Assembly (NCBI GenBank): GCA_942159475.1
Contig: OW804095.1
Coordinates: 59,672,773-59,736,772 of the forward strand
Length of the DNA: 64,000 bases
Source of the DNA: Sthenelais limicola
Lineage: Eukaryota > Annelida > Polychaeta > Phyllodocida > Sigalionidae
Direction of reading: 5' to 3'
The stretch's first letter is position 1, and each line of letters starts with the position of its first letter. Both the position numbers and the translations under genes were made by a program. This document shows, piece after piece, positions 60,927-64,000 of this stretch. The notes beneath the pieces were generated by a model, which searched no databases, was not told the DNA's origin, and saw nothing but the letters and a program-made list of their open reading frames with translations.

Positions 60927-63900
60927 GGGGGGGGGGGGGAGGGGAGACATGGGGGGGGGGGGGTTGCATACACATACGTCAAAAAATGTAGATGGAATGG
61001 AACAAAGGTGAAATGGCAGTAGCTGCACCAGTAACGAGAACGGTTCAGGCAATTTTATATGAATTATATTTCATGTAATCTTATCATAGACAAAATCGGG
61101 TAAGTTATGTCTCGAGCATTATCAAGGAATTCACTTCAGACTGTATTCTTAGTAGATATGAGCCGAGCAGAACTATGCGCCACTGCTATAGACCAGACAT
61201 AGAATTGTGCCAAGAGCCCTGAGCATATTGTTCCATTATACCTCAGCCATTTGGCTTTATAAAAGGTCGGAAATGACTATATGGATGAGTGTGTGTATGT
61301 GTGTGTGTGTGGCTTTACGCCCGAGAAATGGTAGTTTATCATGCCATAACTAGTTAAGATTGCGTTCCACTATAATCAGTCTCACACTAACTGTTCAAAA
61401 CACCAATTATCAGTAGGTTTAATTATGACTAAATCGATAAAGGCACAAGTGAAAACATTTTCAACTAGGGACCGGTAATTATCAACTGGACAATATTATT
61501 TTCAGATTCTTTCTTCTCTAGATGAATGAACCAACAGAAAAAAAATGTTTCTAGCTGTTTCTTCTTTCATATTATTAGCTCGCTTTCCGAGATACACTTG
61601 GGATTAGCGTTTGTGCTGACTACCGCGTCGCACCAACGTAACCATCCATCAAACTTCACCCGATCCATAACGGGGCATAAGATGGAGTAACCTGATCTTC
61701 CATCCATACCGGGGCAAGGAACTTAAAACTTTAATTGGCACATGAGACATATTTATTGCATGGGCACAAACACGTTTTTTTTGTCATGTAGCCATCTTCT
61801 GAAAAATATCACGTGCTATTTGTATCTTAAGTGTTTGATATTTTGAAACTCATGCCCACTCCATCTTTTTTATCAGTCAGATCACATCGTTATCAATTGG
61901 AATAAATAAGAATACATCGTGAATTGAAATGTAATGCATTAGTAATGCATTAGATGGTATTAATGGACTGATACCATACGGGCACCAGTTTCATTAAACA
62001 TTGCCAGGAACCAGGAGCTAAAATGAAGACCTGCATGGCCTGAATACACACTAACTCCACCCACTGATCTATTCATGACTCCATAACTGCTTTCATCAGT
62101 AACGCCTTTAGGAAATCACCAACTGTAAAATTATTCCAGTAGAAAAAATTGCCAGCGTCGACTACGTATACAGAGCGAACTACGCCTGCTGTTTTCCAGA
62201 GAAATATAGCAATAACTATGGTATTGCATGGGAATTGGGCTTATACGTTCCAGGCCTTTGATCAAGCCGTTAATCCAATCAGTTTTTAATTTGGTATAGA
62301 CCGCGCATATAAAGGGACGATTAACAGAGGTGGGAGAGAAAAGTAATACCACCCTGACGGCCATCTAGGCAGTAGCCGATGACCATATTGAAGCGTAATA
62401 TAAAATGGCCTTGCACAGATTAGTATTTCTGGCTGTATCTTTTCCAGATCCATATCACTCTATGTATATAACAATTATAAGAAAATAAAGATTCATATGT
62501 TTAAAGAATGAACATATAAGTGGAGACTTAGTAGTAAATGTCAAGAACATATAGTAGAAGAAATAGAATCTTAACTGACGAATCACTCAATCAAAAAAGC
62601 AAAACTGGCGGAGAATGAACGAGTAGAAAGCAATTAATATTGAAGATGAAGTGTTGGTCAATTAGCACGGCTGCTTTTTCTGACAACCACTAGTTGTGCA
62701 GAGGTGGTGGTCACCCGCGGGGCAGGTAAATAGCTGGCGGCACGACAAGAAGTAGGGACTGCATTTTTCAGAAGGTAAAAGGTCGCGCACACAAGTTGTC
62801 AACCCAGGGGATATTCAACCTAGTATGTTTGGCATACCCGGTAGGTTGACATGTAAGATGGATTGAGGGTATATTATATGTAGAGAGGCTGTCGCTATAA
62901 TTTCCGAGGCTTGATTTTAAGTTTAGTAGATCCTGCCACATTTAAATTTCACTTATATTCAAGATATTTCTATCGAAATTATTATTTTCCTAATCCAGAA
63001 TCTGGATGGCGTCATATAATCTGCAATAATTAATCAATGCCTCCTAATGGAAATGTAGATTTATAGTTGGTACTTAGTAGAAAGTCCCTTCCAGTCTGCG
63101 TCAACGCGTGTTCTTCCCCAACTGTAGGCACTTGAGACAGACAAGAATAGTCTTTCAATGTGCCACAATCGATCCTACATTCTAGAGTACTACTATGTGG
63201 TTAACCAGGGGATCATCAAGCGACTGCGTATAGCCGTATGGCCTGGTTGAGGATCAACTTGGGGCAAACAAGGCCCCGAGGGATAAATGTTGGTACATAT
63301 ATCATCCACACCACATCAAACACAACTAGACCACAGCAAGGCAACGTCATAAATGATATATTCTTATACTTCTTGAATAATTTCTTAAGAAAAACATTTG
63401 ATGGTTCCTGGCCTCAAGCACAAAAGGAAAGCGGCGACAAATTAAGTTTAAACGGGAAGAGTGGAAAATGATGAGTTGCGCAAATGGCAGCCAGAGGGAT
63501 GATTCTCAAAGGTATAATTATTCTTTAGAGGGATATTTAATACTCAAAATCATTCTTAAGACCTTCACTTCAGAACTCATACTCTGAGAATTATGCAATA
63601 CTCCGTCACAATTATTGGTCCATCCATTATTTAACTTGAAACAAGAGATTGGTACACGTAACTTGGAAATATTTATAAATGTGGTTTTTCCACTATATGG
63701 CATATGTATACGCAAACTGCCAGGGGGACGGTCAAGGAGGAATCTAGACATTTTATAGAAGTGTATGCATATCAAAGTGGATATTCCACCCCCAGTCTTC
63801 CACCAAGAACACTATGATAGCACAGCAACTGAGATTAATGTCTAGCCAAAGAGTCCCACAAAATCAAATTTGTTTTCAGCTATAGGACAAGAGGCACCAC

Positions 63901-64000
63901 TATCATAAAACGAGCATAAAATAGCAGTGATCACATTAAGAAAATCCATGGGCATGGGAGGAGAATGGTTAACATTGAATTGGAATCCTGTGGCAGCCAG

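Larger units (their letters stand above)
58753..64000. other. Region right of the visible receptor exons; repeats only
   Basis: It should be receptor intron or 5' sequence. No further DB, FN3 or Ig exon was found on the minus strand. It holds an inverted pair of a dispersed repeat (59781-60360), two GATA microsatellites and short G runs. The 143-codon frame at 59610-60041 overlaps the repeat and shows no domain. Confidence 0.5.

Noticed and set aside
60707..61052. 91- and 107-codon frames rich in SIYL repeats
   Set aside because: They are translations of the GATA microsatellite.
1..64000. CRISPR arrays, bacterial operons or phage genes
   Set aside because: Spliceosomal introns, animal domain families and retroelements show this is eukaryotic. 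No regularly spaced short repeats with unique spacers were seen.

Overview
This window comes from an animal nuclear genome, AT-rich, with small exons, canonical GT-AG introns and many transposon remnants. DB modules, six to a cassette-type Ig/FN3 receptor, plus a DIRS-type retroelement and many inverted-repeat elements suggest a non-vertebrate metazoan, possibly marine and spiralian. The sequence alone does not fix the phylum.

Layout. Bases 1-3561 (minus strand) are the inner part of a decayed DIRS-like tyrosine-recombinase retrotransposon. It has a gag-like gene, reverse transcriptase, and a tyrosine recombinase that runs off the left edge. gag and pol are joined by a textbook -1 frameshift signal. 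Bases 3562-14092 hold no recognisable coding gene. They contain a 1.1-kb TTAA-flanked inverted-repeat element and a tRNA-derived sequence. A complete AdipoR-type PAQR receptor gene lies on the plus strand (coding exons 14105-19909, 354 aa). A complete 16-exon fatty acid amide hydrolase gene lies on the minus strand (38962-26192, 595 aa), convergent with AdipoR. Its intron 2 holds a 3.4-kb fold-back element whose target-site duplication is the splice donor hexamer itself. Minisatellites and a small MITE family are nested inside that element. From 58752 down to 43879 (minus) are the last 33 exons (1,472 aa) of a large type I membrane receptor with five DB modules, six FN3 domains, two Ig domains, one transmembrane segment and a tail with an NPGY motif. 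Its 5' end lies beyond the right edge or in unrecognised sequence. Bases 58753-64000 are mostly repeats.

The genes do not form an operon. AdipoR and FAAH both belong to lipid signalling or lipid hydrolysis by family knowledge, but their adjacency is probably chance. The FAAH and receptor models were built by hand from splice sites. Every exon junction keeps frame and the totals divide by three, which is the main support for the models.
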